Source: Diabrotica undecimpunctata
Taxonomy: Eukaryota; Arthropoda; Insecta; Coleoptera; Chrysomelidae
NCBI RefSeq assembly: GCF_040954645.1
Contig: NC_092811.1
Location: forward strand, 118,617,343-118,681,342
Length of the DNA stretch: 64,000 nt
Reading direction: 5' to 3'
Part shown: positions 45,835 through 58,050 of the stretch, one piece after another
Layout: each line of letters opens with the position of its first letter
Position numbering within the stretch: position 1 is the first letter of the stretch
Notes under the pieces: model-generated
Database searches by the model: none
Seen by the model: the letters and a program-made list of their open reading frames with translations, nothing else
What the model was told of the DNA's origin: nothing
Program-made: the position numbers and the translations under genes

Positions 45835-46985
45835 CTAACGGTTACGATCTTTTCCTGTATGTACTTTTAAATGGCGTTTCAAATTACTACTCTGAGAAAA
45901 CTGCTTAAAACAAACCTCGCAGTTATAAGGTTTTTCTCCAGTGTGCACTCTCAAATGTCTTTTCAAATGACCTGCTTTCCTAAACTGTTTAAAACAGATC
46001 TCACAACTGTGAAGTTTTTCACCGGTGTGCACTCTCAAATGCATTTTCAAATTACCTGCTTTACTAAACTGTTTAAAACAGATCTCACAACGGTGAAGTT
46101 TTTCTCCGGTGTGCATTCTCAAATGTCTTTTCAAATCACTAAAAGTACAAAAGTGTTTTAAGCAAATTTCACACTTGTATGGTTTTTCTCCAGTGTGAAC
46201 TCTCAAATGTATTTTCAAACTATATGCTTCACTAAACTGTTTAAAACAAATTTCACACTTGTATGGTTTTTCTCCAGTGTGCACTCTCAAATGTATTTTC
46301 AAACTACCTGCTGTACAAAACTGTTTAAAACAAATTTCACACTTGTGATGTTTTTCTCCAGTGTGCATTCTTAAAAAATGTGTTTTCAAATTACTTGCCA
46401 TACTAAACTGCTTAAAGCAAATTTCACACTTGTATGGTTTTTCTCCAGTGTGCACTCTCAAATGTGTTTTCAAAGTACTTGCTTCAGTAAACTGTTTAAA
46501 ACAAATTTCACACTTGTATGGTTTTTCTCCAGTGTGCACTCTCAAATGTCTTTTCAATTGACCTGCCTCACTAAACTGTTTTAAACAAATATCACACTTG
46601 TATGGTTTTTTTCCAGTGTGCGTTCTCAAATGTCTTTTCAAACAACTCGTAGTAAGAAAGTGTTTTAAGCAAGTTTCACACTTGTATGGCCTTTCTTCAT
46701 TGTGCAGTCTCAAATGTATTTTCAAACTACCTGCTGTACAAAACTGTTTAAAACAAATTTCACACTTATAACGTTTTTCTTCGGCATGTACCATCAAATG
46801 TCGATTTAAGCTTTGTTGAGAACATTGCTTGAAACAAATTTCATATTTGTTAGGTCTTTGTCCACTTTCAACTGCCATATTTGTATTTAATATTTTTCCT
46901 TCGGCGTATTGACCTGTATATTTTTCTTTAGGTGATGAATGTATCGTTTCCATAATTTTCATTTTATTTTCCTCGTGGGGACAAC
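45835..46985 (-). CDS. Zinc-finger 3' exon F, 11 fingers
   Basis: Acceptor at 46985/46986, stop at 45835. Eleven fingers. The PTTSY finger that opens exons C, D, E, G and H is absent, so the first full finger is CTAGS. The rest are LTTSC, SEAGQ, TEAST, SMASN (H-x4-H), CTAGS, SEAYS, CTFSD, SKAGN, RKAGH, SQSSN. SMASN followed by CTAGS is a junction seen only here and suggests exchange between different fingers. Confidence 0.85.
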
Positions 46986-48342
46986 CTAAAATACAAACCA
47001 ACTATGAAAATTTTTGTAGGACGAAGAAATTATTGCAAGAATAAAGGAATGTAATAAAGTAAAATTCTAGCCCAAGTTGACCTTTCTATGCTTATTTCTA
47101 CATTAGATCTTATTCCTTACTGCTTAATGCCAATTGGCAACCCCAATCGCTACTGCTGTTTTGCTCTTATGTTAAAAAGCTGATATTACTACATAGTACC
47201 TACTATGCCATTAATTAGAGGTATAACCTTCTTAGAGATATTAGTAATTTTAAACGTTTGTATAAAATTACACTTTGAAATATGTCCCTTGTTTACTTTT
47301 TCGCAACCATGTATTTTCCAACAAAGCGAATATTCAGATCTACACTAAAAACTCTCAATAACGGCATAAAAATGAAAGAACTACTTGCCGTTATATGAAG
47401 GTGGCTGCTATTGTCAGATTTTGCAGTCCACAATTACATAAAAGATATTTGAAACTTTGTATATTTTATTAACTAAAGCAAAACATAATTCTATACTACA
47501 CTAGGAAACAAATAGATGTTAAGCTTTTTTAAAGTATGTGTCAATTTTTGTTTGTTTTACATTTTTTAGTTTTTAATCAAGAACCTCAGCTTCACATTTA
47601 AGTAAAATTTGTGACGCATCCGTAAAAATTTTACCAATGTTATTGCACAATAAATAATTTTCTAAGTCTCTCAATTTTGCACGCACTTCTTTCATATTAA
47701 AAAACTGGATTTTGGAGTTTCGCATTCGTTCAAGTTACTATTGTCAGAATTATCTTTTTCTTCATTATTGCGCAGTTCTTCAACAATGTCCGGAATACTA
47801 AAGTTAGGGCTCTCTTAGGTATATCACTGTCAATAAAGGCAAATTCATCTAAATTTAAACTTCGTTACGGACTGTAGGAAGATCTTCTGGCAAGGGGTAT
47901 ATTGTCCTCTTCATCAAAGTGTGGATCTTCTTGGATAACATCAGAGAAGTTGGTTTTGGAAAAACATTTTTTAACTGTAGCAGAGGATACTTTTTTCCAA
48001 GCACCTGTAATCCATATAAGTGCACTGGATCAATTTATGTTTTTTCGCAATTCTCGAAATCACATCAACTACCAATAAACGCTAGAACACTTTTAATAAA
48101 ATTTCGGTTAATCAATTTGAAATTCTGAATTATTCCTTGATCTAAGGGCTGGCAATGTGAAGTAGTTTTAGGTGCCACGATAACTATTTTAACACTTTTA
48201 ATGAAACTTTAGAACGTGACGTGAAATTATCCAGGTAAAGAAGCACTTTTCTATTTTGTTTTTTTTTTCTTGCCATACACACGTGACAGTTCATCACATT
48301 TTGGCTACTAACGAATGCAGCGCTATCGCATAACGCCGCATT
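46986..48342 (-). repeat. Array spacer F/G with Tigger relic
   Basis: Tigger 3' end near 47337-47375 (CACTAAAAACTCTCAATAAC) and relic to about 48301. Nearly identical in length (1342 bp frame to frame) to spacer G/H. Confidence 0.75.
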
Positions 48343-49832
48343 CTAACGGTTACGATCTTTTCCTGTATGTACTTTTAAATGGCGTTTCAAATTACTACTC
48401 TGAGAAAACTGCTTAAAACAAACCTCGCAGTTATAAGGTTTTTCTTCAGTGTGCACTCTCAAATGTCTTTTCAATTGACCTGCTTTCCTAAACTGTTTAA
48501 AACAGATCTCACAACTGTGAAGTTTTTCACCGGTGTGCACTCTCAAATGCATTTTCAAATTACCTGCTTTACTAAACTGTTTAAAACAGATCTCACAACT
48601 GTGAAGTTTTTCACCGGTGTGCACTCTCAAATGCATTTTCAAATTACCTGCTTTACTAAACTGTTTAAAACAGATCTCACAACGGTGAAGATTTTCTCCG
48701 GTGTGCATTCTCAAATGTCTTTTCAAATCACTAGAAGTACAAAAGTGTTTTAAGCAAATTTCACACTTGTATGGTTTTTCTCCAGTGTGAACTCTCAAAT
48801 GTATTTTCAAACTATATGCTTCACTAAACTGTTTAAAACAAATTTCACACTTGTATGGTTTTTCTCCAGTGTGCACTCTCAAATGTATTTTCAAACTATA
48901 TGCTTCACTAAACTGTTTAAAACAAATTTCACACTTGTGATGTTTTTCTCCAGTGTGCATTCTTAAAAAATGTGTTTTCAAATTACTTGCCATACTAAAC
49001 TGCTTAAAGCAAATTTCACACTTGTATGGTTTTTCTCCAGTGTGCACTCTCAAATGTGTTTTCAAAGTACTTGCTTCAGTAAACTGTTTAAAACAAATTT
49101 CACACTTGTGATGTTTTTCTCCAGTGTGCATTCTTAAAAAATGTGTTTTCAAATTACTTGCCATACTAAACTGCTTAAAGCAAATTTCACACTTGTATGG
49201 TTTTTCTCCAGTGTGTACTCTCAAATGTGTTTTCAAAGTACTTGCTTCAGTAAACTGTTTAAAACAAATTTCACACTTGTATGGTTTTTCTCCAGTGTGC
49301 ACTCTCAAATGTCTTTTCAATTGACCTGCCTCACTAAACTGTTTTAAACAAATATCACACTGATCAAGCTTTTTTCCAGTGTGCATTCTCAAATGTCTTT
49401 TCAAACAACTCGTAGTAAGAAAGTGTTTTAAGCAAGTTTCACACTTGTATGGCTTTTCTTCATTGTGCAGTCTCAAATGTATTTTCAGACTACCTGCTGT
49501 ACAAAACTGTTTAAAACAAATTTCACACTTGTGAAGCTTTTCTCCAGTGTGCGTTCTCAAATGACTTTTCAAATAACTTGTAGTAGGAAACTGTTTAAAG
49601 CAAATTTCACACTTATAACGTTTTTCTTCGGCATGTACCATCAAATGTCGATTTAAGTTTTGTTGAGAACATTGCTTGAAACAAATGTCATATTTGTTAG
49701 GTCTTTGTCCACTTTGAACTGCCATATTTGTATTTAATATTTTTCCTTCAGCGTATTGACCTGTATATTTTTCTTTAGGTGATGAATGTATCGTTTCCAT
49801 AATTTTCATTTTATTTTCCTCGTGGGGACAAC
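48343..49832 (-). CDS. Zinc-finger 3' exon G, 15 fingers
   Basis: Acceptor at 49832/49833, stop at 48343. Fifteen fingers in the order PTTSY, CTAGS, LTTSC, SEAGQ, TEAST, SMASN, TEAST, SMASN, SEAYS, SEAYS, CTSSD, SKAGN, SKAGN, RKAGQ, SQSSN. It reads like exon H without H's 14-finger central expansion, so it probably shows the ancestral state of H. Confidence 0.85.
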
Positions 49833-51189
49833 CTAAAATACAAACCAACTATGAAAATTTTCGTAGGACGAAGAAATTATTGCAAAAATAAAGGAATATA
49901 ATAAAGTAAAATTCTAGCCCAAGTTGACCTTTCAATGCTTATTTCTACATTAGATCTTATTCCTTACTGCTTAATGCTAATTGGCAACCCCAATCGCTAC
50001 TACTGTTTTGCTATTATGTTAAAAAGCTGATATTACTACATAGTACCTACTATGCCATTAATTAGAGGTATAACCTTCTTAGAGATATTAGTAATTTTAA
50101 ACGTTTGTATAAAATTACACTTTGAAATATGTCCCTTGTTTACTTTTTCGCAACCATGTATTTTCCAACAAAGCGAATATTCAGATCTACACTAAAAACT
50201 CTCAATAACGGCATAAAAATGAAAGAACTACTTGCCGTTATATGAAGGTGGCCGCTATTGTCAGATTTTGCATTTCACAAATACATAAAAGATATTTGAA
50301 ACTTTGTATATTTTATTAACTAAAGCAAAACATAATTCTATACTACACTAGGAAACAAATAGATGTTAAGCTTTTTTAAAGTATGTGTCAATTTTTGTTT
50401 GTTTTACATTTTTTAGTTTTTAATCAAGAACCTCAGCTTCACATTTAAGTAAAATTTGTGACGCATCCGTAAAAATTTTACCAATGTTATTGCACAATAA
50501 ATAATTTTCTAAGTCTCTCAATTTTGCACGCACTTCGTTCATATTAAAAAACTGGATTTTGGAGTTTCGCATTCGTTCAAGTTACTATTGGCAGAATTAT
50601 CTTTTTCTTCATTATTGCGCAGTTCTTCAACAATGTCCGGAATACTAAAGTTAGGGCTCTCTTAGGTATATCACTGTCAATAAAGGCAAATTCATCTAAA
50701 TTTAAACTTCGTTACGGACTGTAGGAAGATCTTCTGGCAAGGGGTATATTGTCCTCTTCATCAAAGTGTGGATCTTCTTGGATAACATCAGAGAAGTTGG
50801 TTTTGGAAAAACATTTTTTAACTGTAGCAGAGGATACTTTTTTCCAAGCACCTGTAATCCATATAAGTGCACTGGATCAATTTATGTTTTTTCGCAATTC
50901 TCGAAATCACATCAACTACCAATAAACGCTAGAACACTTTTAATGAAATTTCGGTTAATCAATTTGAAATTCTGAATTATTCCTTGATCTAAGGGCTGGC
51001 AATGTGAAGTAGTTTTAGGTGCCACGATAACTATTTTAACACTTTTACTGAAACTTTAGAACGTGACGTGAAATTATCCAGGTAAAGAAGCACTTTTCTA
51101 TTTTGTTTTTTTTTTCTTGCCATACACACGTGACAGTTCATCACATTTTGGCTACTAACGAATGCAGCGCTATCGCATAACGCCGCATT
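49833..51189 (-). repeat. Array spacer G/H with Tigger relic
   Basis: Tigger 3' end near 50180-50218, relic to about 51148. Confidence 0.75.
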
Positions 51190-53873
51190 CTAACGGTTAC
51201 GATCTTTTCCTGTATGTACTTTTAAATGGCGTTTCAAATTACTACTCTGAGAAAACTGCTTAAAACAAACCTCGCAGTTATAAGGTTTTTCTTCAGTGTG
51301 CACTCTCAAATGTCTTTTCAATTGACCTGCTTTCCTAAACTGTTTAAAACAGATCTCACAACTGTGAAGTTTTTCACCGGTGTGCACTCTCAAATGCATT
51401 TTCAAATTACCTGCATTACTAAACTGTTTAAAACAGATCTCACAACTGTGAAGTTTTTCACCGGTGTGCACTCTCAAATGCATTTTCAAATTACCTGCTT
51501 TACTAAACTGTTTAAAACAGATCTCACAACGGTGAAGATTTTCTCCGGTGTGCATTCTCAAATGTCTTTTCAAATCACTAGAAGTACAAAAGTGTTTTAA
51601 GCAAATTTCACACTTGTATGGTTTTTCTCCAGTGTGAACTCTCAAATGTATTTTCAAACTATATGCTTCACTAAACTGTTTAAAACAAATTTCACACTTG
51701 TATGGTTTTTCTCCAGTGTGCACTCTCAAATGTATTTTCAAACTATATGCTTCACTAAACTGTTTAAAACAAATTTCACACTTGTGATGTTTTTCTCCAG
51801 TGTGCATTCTTAAAAAATGTGTTTTCAAATTACTTGCCATACTAAACTGCTTAAAGCAAATTTCACACTTGTATGGTTTTTCTCCAGTGTGCACTCTCAA
51901 ATGTGTTTTCAAAGTACTTGCTTCAGTAAACTGTTTAAAACAAATTTCACACTTGTGATGTTTTTCTCCAGTGTGCATTTTTAAAAAATGTGTTTTCAAA
52001 TTACTTGACATACTAAACTGCTTAAAGCAAATTTCACACTTGTATGGTTTTTCTCCAGTGTGAACTCTCAAATGTATTTTCAAACTATTTGCTTCACTAA
52101 ACTGTTTAAAACAAATTTCACACTTGTATGGTTTTTCTCCAGTGTGCACTCTCAAATGTATTTTCAAACTATATGCTTCACTAAACTGTTTAAAACAAAT
52201 TTCACACTTGTGATGTTTTTCTCCAGTGTGCATTCTTAAAAAATGTGTTTTCAAATTACTTGCCATACTAAACTGCTTAAAGCAAATTTCACACTTGTAT
52301 GGTTTTTCTCCAGTGTGCACTCTCAAATGTGTTTTCAAAGTACTTGCTTCAGTAAACTGTTTAAAACAAATTTCACACTTGTGATGTTTTTCTCCAGTGT
52401 GCATTTTTAAAAAATGTGTTTTCAAATTACTTGACATACTAAACTGCTTAAAGCAAATTTCACACTTGTATGGTTTTTCTCCAGTGTGAACTCTCAAATG
52501 TATTTTCAAACTATATGCTTCACTAAACTGTTTAAAACAAATTTCACACTTGTATGGTTTTTCTCCAGTGTGCACTCTCAAATGTATTTTCAAACTATAT
52601 GCTTCACTAAACTGTTTAAAACAAATTTCACACTTGTGATGTTTTTCTCCAGTGTGCATTCTTAAAAAATGTGTTTTCAAATTACTTGCCATACTAAACT
52701 GCTTAAAGCAAATTTCACACTTGTATGGTTTTTCTCCAGTGTGCACTCTCAAATGTGTTTTCAAAGTACTTGCTTCAGTAAACTGTTTAAAACAAATTTC
52801 ACACTTGTGATGTTTTTCTCCAGTGTGCATTTTTAAAAAATGTGTTTTCAAATTACTTGACATACTAAACTGCTTAAAGCAAATTTCACACTTGTATGGT
52901 TTTTCTCCAGTGTGAACTCTCAAATGTATTTTCAAACTATATGCTTCACTAAACTGTTTAAAACAAATTTCACACTTGTGATGTTTTTCTCCAGTGTGCA
53001 TTCTTAAAAAATGTGTTTTCAAATTACTTGCCATACTAAACTGCTTAAAGCAAATTTCACACTTGTATGGTTTTTCTCCAGTGTGCACTCTCAAATGTGT
53101 TTTCAAAGTACTTGCTTCAGTAAACTGTTTAAAACAAATTTCACACTTGTGATGTTTTTCTCCAGTGTGCATTCTTAAAAAATGTGTTTTCAAATGACTT
53201 GCCATACTAAACTGCTTAAAGCAAATTTCACACTTGTATGGTTTTTCTCCAGTGTGCACTCTCAAATGTGTTTTCAAAGTACTTGCTTCAGTAAACTGTT
53301 TAAAACAAATTTCACACTTGTATGGTTTTTCTCCAGTGTGCACTCTCAAATGTCTTTTCAATTGACCTGCCCCACTAAACTGTTTTAAACAAATATCACA
53401 CTGATCAAGCTTTTTTCCAGTGTGCATTCTCAAATGTCTTTTCAAACAACTCGTAGTAAGAAAGTGTTTTAAGCAAGTTTCACACTTGTATGGCTTTTCT
53501 TCATTGTGCAGTCTCAAATGTATTTTCAGACTACCTGCTGTACAAAACTGTTTAAAACAAATTTCACACTTGTGAAGCTTTTCTCCAGTGTGCGTTCTCA
53601 AATGACTTTTCAAATAACTTGTAGTAGGAAACTGTTTAAAGCAAATTTCACACTTATAACGTTTTTCTTCGGCATGTACCATCAAATGTCGATTTAAGTT
53701 TTGTTGAGAACATTGCTTGAAACAAATGTCATATTTGTTAGGTATTTGTCCACTTTGAACTGCCATATTTGTATTTAATATTTTTCCTTCAGCGTATTGA
53801 CCTGTATATTTTTCTTTAGGTGATGAATGTATCGTTTCCATAATTTTCATTTTATTTTCTTCGTGGGGACAAC
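51190..53873 (-). CDS. Zinc-finger 3' exon H, 29 fingers
   Basis: Acceptor at 53873/53874, stop at 51190. The frame from its first Met at 53889 is 899 codons and is exactly explained by 77 leader codons, 29 fingers of 28, eight extra residues for H-x4-H fingers and two for the tail. Fingers 7-24 are a higher-order repeat built from TEAST, SMASN, SEAYS, SEAYS or SEANS, and SMSSN. The 5-finger period is exactly 426 bp (marker GTGTGCATTTTT at 51971, 52397 and 52823). There are no stops despite this size. Spliced to the shared first exon it would give a protein of about 970 residues. Confidence 0.87.
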
Positions 53874-54301
53874 CTAAAATACAAACCAACTATGAAAATT
53901 TTCGTAGGACGAAGAAATTATTGCAAAAATAAAGGAATATAATAAAGTAAAATTCTAGCCCAAGTTGACCTTTCAATGCTTATTTCTACATTAGATCTTA
54001 TTCCTTACTGCTTAATGCTAATTGGCAACCCCAATTGCTACTACTGTTTTGCTATTATGTTAAAAAGCTGATATTACTACATAGTACCTACTATGCCATT
54101 AATTAGAGGTATAACCTTCTTAGAGATATTAGTAATTTTAAACGTTTGTATAAAATTACACTTTGAAAAATGTCCTTTGTTTACTTTTTCGCAACCATGT
54201 ATTTTGCAACAAAGGGAATATTCAGATCTACAGTAAAAACTGTCAATAACAGCATAACAATGAAAGAACTACTTGCTGTTATATGAAGGTGGCTGCTATT
54301 G
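53874..54301 (-). repeat. Short array spacer with only the Tigger 3' end
   Basis: Contains the acceptor lead-in of exon H and the Tigger 3' inverted end at about 54231 (CAGTAAAAACTGTCAATAAC), then joins directly to the outermost finger exon. No Tigger coding relic is present, so this unit boundary differs from all the others. Confidence 0.7.
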
Positions 54302-55888
54302 TCAGATTTTGCAGTCCACAAATACATAAAAGATATTTGGAACTTTGTATAGTATATATCTTTGTAGATGAATAAACCCCATTTTGATCATTAGCCCATT
54401 GAGCATCTCCAAGGTTGTTTCTCCAGTGTGTTTCCTCAAATGTGTTTTTAAATAACTTGCTGTACTGAACCTCTTAAAACAAATTTCACATTTATATGGT
54501 TTTTCTCCAGTGTGCACCCTCAAATGTCTTTTCAAATGTGTTTTTAAATTAATTGTTGCAGTAATCTGCCGAAAACAAATTTCACAGCTATGACGTTTTT
54601 CTCTAGTGTGCGTTCTCAAATGTCTTTTCAAATGACTTGTAGTGGTGAATTGCTTTAAACATGTTTCACACTTGTAGGGTTGTCCTCCAGTATGTATTCT
54701 TAAATGTCTTTTCAAATGACTTAAAGTAACAAACTGGTTTAAACAAGTTTCACACTTGTAAGGTGTTTCTCCTGTGTTCTCCTCAAATGTATTTTTAAAT
54801 TATTTCCTGTACCAAACCTCTTAAAACAAATCTCACACTTGTATGGCTTTTCTCCAGTGTGCACTCTCAAATGTCTTTTCAAGTAAATTGTAGTAGTAAA
54901 CTGCTTCAAACAAGTCTCACACTTGTAAAGTTCTTCTCCACTGTGTGTTCTCAAATGTGTTTTTAAATGAATTGTTGTAGTAAACTGATTTAAACAAATT
55001 TCACACTTGTAAGATTTTCCTCCAGTGTGCATTCTTAAATGTCTTTTCAAATCACTTATAGTAACAATCTGCTTTAAGCAAGTTTCACACTTGTAAAGTT
55101 CTTTTCTGCTGTATATTGCCAAATGTGTTTTTAAAGGAATTATTGTAGTAAACTGTTTTAAACAAGTAAATTAAAGTTCTTCTCCGCTGTGTGTTCCCAA
55201 ATGTGTTTTTAAATGAATTGTTGTAGTAAACTGTTTTAAACAAATTTCACACTTGTAAGATTTTCCTCCAGTGTGCATTCTTAAATGTCTTTTCAAATCA
55301 CTTATAGTAACAATCTGCTTTAAGCAAGTTTCACACTTGTAAAGTTCTTCTCCGCTGTGTATTCACAAATGTGTTTTTAAATAAATTATTGTAGTAAACT
55401 GTTTTAAACAAATTCTACACTTGTAAGTTTTTTCTCCAGTGTGCGTTCTTAAATGTCTTTTCAATTGAGTTGTAGAACTAAACTGTTCTAAGCAAGTATC
55501 ACACTTGTAAGGTGTTTCTCCTCTGTGTACTCTCAAATGTGTTTTTAAATTACCTCTTGTACCAAACCTCTTAAAACAAATTTCACACTTGTATGGTTTT
55601 TCTCCAGTGTGTACTCTCCAATGTATTTTCACAATATTTACCTCACTAAACTGTTTAAAACAAATTTCACACTTGTGAAGTTTTTCTGCAGTGTGTTTCT
55701 CAAATGTATATTTAAATTACCTATAGTGGTAAATTGTTTTGAACAAATTTCACACTGTCCACCCCTAACTTTCATATTTTTATTTAATATTTTTCCTTCA
55801 GCATATTAAGCTGTATAATATTTTCCTTTATGAGATAATAATTGTAACCTTTCCACAATTTTCATTTTTTTCTCCTCCTGGGAACAAC
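54302..55888 (-). pseudogene. Outermost zinc-finger exon, degenerate
   Basis: The acceptor is kept at 55888 (TATTTTAG then GTTGTTCCC). The leader reads CSQEEKKMKIVERLQLL but CAA has become TAA at 55806-55808. Fingers continue in three frames (55632-55363, 55122-54739, 54715-54302) with stops near 55360 and 55170 and a frameshift near 54770; I count about 15 recognisable fingers. One finger is fused ([14 protein letters not shown]). Its finger sequences differ most from the others, and its first finger keeps the Cys (QCEICSKQF) that is Tyr in the intact array exons, so it looks like an older relative of the amplified copies. Confidence 0.85.
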
Positions 55889-56044
55889 CTAAAATACACA
55901 CCAACTATAAACATTTTATTGGAACAGACAAAGGAATGTAATGAATAAAGTACATTCACAGCCTAAGTTGACCCTTCCTTGACCTCCTTAGGCTTATTCC
56001 TCTATCTGATCCAATTCCTTATAGCTTAACACCAGTCGGCAATA
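55889..56044. other. Lead-in of the outermost finger exon
   Basis: Polypyrimidine-type lead-in on the minus strand, similar to that in the array units; no gene. Confidence 0.5.
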
Positions 56045-58050
56045 GTCTGGATTCACTCCAGAAAAATCAACAATTGACCAGATTCATTCATAAAGACAGA
56101 TTCTTAAAAAAAACATTGAAACCAATCACCTATTCATCGACTTCAAGGCCAAGTATGACAATGTCAAGGAATGGTACTATACCAGTCAATGCATGAGTTT
56201 GGTATACCAGCATGATTTTTCCTATTAATGAGAATGACAATGTCTAGCTTAAAAGCAAGTGTTACAATACAGGAACAGAATTCTAGAACCTTTGAGATAA
56301 CAGGCGGATTGAGACCTATGGGATAACATGGCTGGCCTCCTATTTAATATTGCATTGAAAAAGGCAGACCTAGACACACGAATTAAAGACAGTGACACTA
56401 TTTACAATAGATCAATACAAATCTTAGCATATGCTGATGACACTGACATAATAGGAAGTAGCAAGTGAGATGTTGAGCAATATTTCCTATGGTCTGTTTT
56501 TTAACCAGGAGGAGTAATTCAAATTTTCCGCGCCGTAATGCTTGTTTGTAATTGGTCCAACCGCAGGCAAGTTTACTCCACTAAATTATGACATTTTGAC
56601 ACTAATGACATTTGTGAAATTTTAAAATTCAAAATTTATATCGACGATTTTTTGTGTTTTCTGCGTTATTCCTTACATTTTTAGATATTTCGTTTGTATT
56701 TATATAAAAACAGTTCTTTTCAGAACTATTTAGCGATATATTAGTGTTATTAAGATAACTAATGGATTTGATGCCTAGTACTAGTGGTAATTATTCCTCT
56801 CCACTTAAAAAACGCCGTGTACATTTGGGTCATTTATCTTCAAATGAGAAACAATGCATTATAACCATGTATAAATAAATCAAAATTGATAATTCTGGAA
56901 TGAAAATAACAGCCACGGTAGCAAAAATAAAACAGGCAACAGGTTAGTTTTGCAGAATAGTTATTGTTAAAATCAAGACTTACTAAAGTAATGTGCTAAT
57001 TTTATTAGCACATTACTTTAACATGTATTAGAATATAAGCAGACTGGAACAGTAATATTGTAAAATTCCATTGGATTTTAGATATCATTTTATCACGAAT
57101 ATATCGCTTTCATATACGTTCCGGACGATTTTCTTCTATAATGTGATAAATAAACTCTAAAAATTCTTCAACTTCTTCATAACAGTCCAACATTTTTTTA
57201 TTGTATTTAGAAATACTAAATAATATATATTGGAAGTTAATTCGAAAAATTATTATTCAAACATAAACAATCAAAGTTAGATTGGAATCAATGTGTGAAG
57301 GTGTCCGATACTGATTACTGGATTACCGCAAGGCAGAGATAATCAACAAAAAAAGAAGATGTATTTGGTAACTCTTCTAGTAACTTTTTTGGGTGTGAAT
57401 CTGTCTTTTTAGTTTACTCCGCCTGGTTAAAAAACAGAGTATAGTATTGGAAAAGGTGGCAAGACTACTCATTCTAGGCACAGGCTACTCATCACTGAAG
57501 ACCAAACAAAGTTGGTTACTAAGAATCCTATAGCAAATGAGGAACAAAAAAGCAGTCTTTGGAAGTTATATCTTTGAATGTGTAGACAGCTTCAAATAGT
57601 TTGACTCGCTGGTGACTACTACCAACAAAACAAGCGAAATTAAACAGATGAATAAACCTTACAAATAGGACATACTATGGACTCCAAAAACTATTTCACT
57701 GAAGAAACATCCAAAGAACAAAATTATTATATAAAAAACACTGCTGAGGCTGGTCCTCACATATAGGACTAAAACATGGACTCTAACATAGAAGGATGCT
57801 TTTGGGAATATTCAAAAGTAAAATTCTCCACAAAATATTTGGAGCTATAAACAACTAAGGGATATGCACAAAAGATATAACTTCGAATTATACCAATGCT
57901 TTAATGGACTTGAATTTTTAACATTCATTAAAACACAGCAACTTAGGCTGGACAACTATGAACGAAAACAACATAATTTCTAAACTGTCTGACTTAGGGA
58001 TATTAAAAATCAGGATAGAGCAACAGGTTGTCAAAAACCAAACAGAATAA
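56045..58050 (+). mobile_element. RTE-like LINE fragment split by a MITE
   Basis: Before the MITE: a fingers-domain piece, YLFIDFKAKYDNVKEW (about 56130), LLFNIALKKADLDTRIKD (about 56340) and ILAYADDTDIIGSSK (about 56430). After the MITE at 57435 the protein resumes in pieces, including TYRTKTWTLT (about 57760) and RYNFELYQCFNGLEFLTF (about 57880). The C-terminal pieces match the LINE at 18792-20201 (FNFELYRRFGEPDVVKF). Many stops and frameshifts. Confidence 0.75.
56491..57434 (+). mobile_element. MITE with transposase first-exon remnant
   Basis: The left end CTGTTTTTTAACCAGGAGG and the right end (reverse CTGTTTTTTAACCAGGCGG) are inverted copies of about 24 bp. TA lies two to four bases outside each end. 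A frame at 56763 begins MDLMPSTSGNYSSPLKKRRV and reaches ITATVAKIKQATG before a GT, with one stop; it resembles the N-terminal exon of an IS630-like transposase. A 17-bp-arm hairpin sits at 56984-57020. Probably a deletion derivative. Confidence 0.75.

Noticed and set aside
32385..53700. Many plus-strand open frames of 60-124 codons across the array (MAFQITT..., MCFQITC... types)
   Set aside because: They are antisense shadows of the zinc-finger repeats and repeat with the 84-bp finger period; no independent coding signal.
32388..55632. Regular ~84-bp periodic repeats that might be taken for a CRISPR or satellite array
   Set aside because: The period is the 28-residue C2H2 finger, reading frame is maintained and there are no unique spacers.
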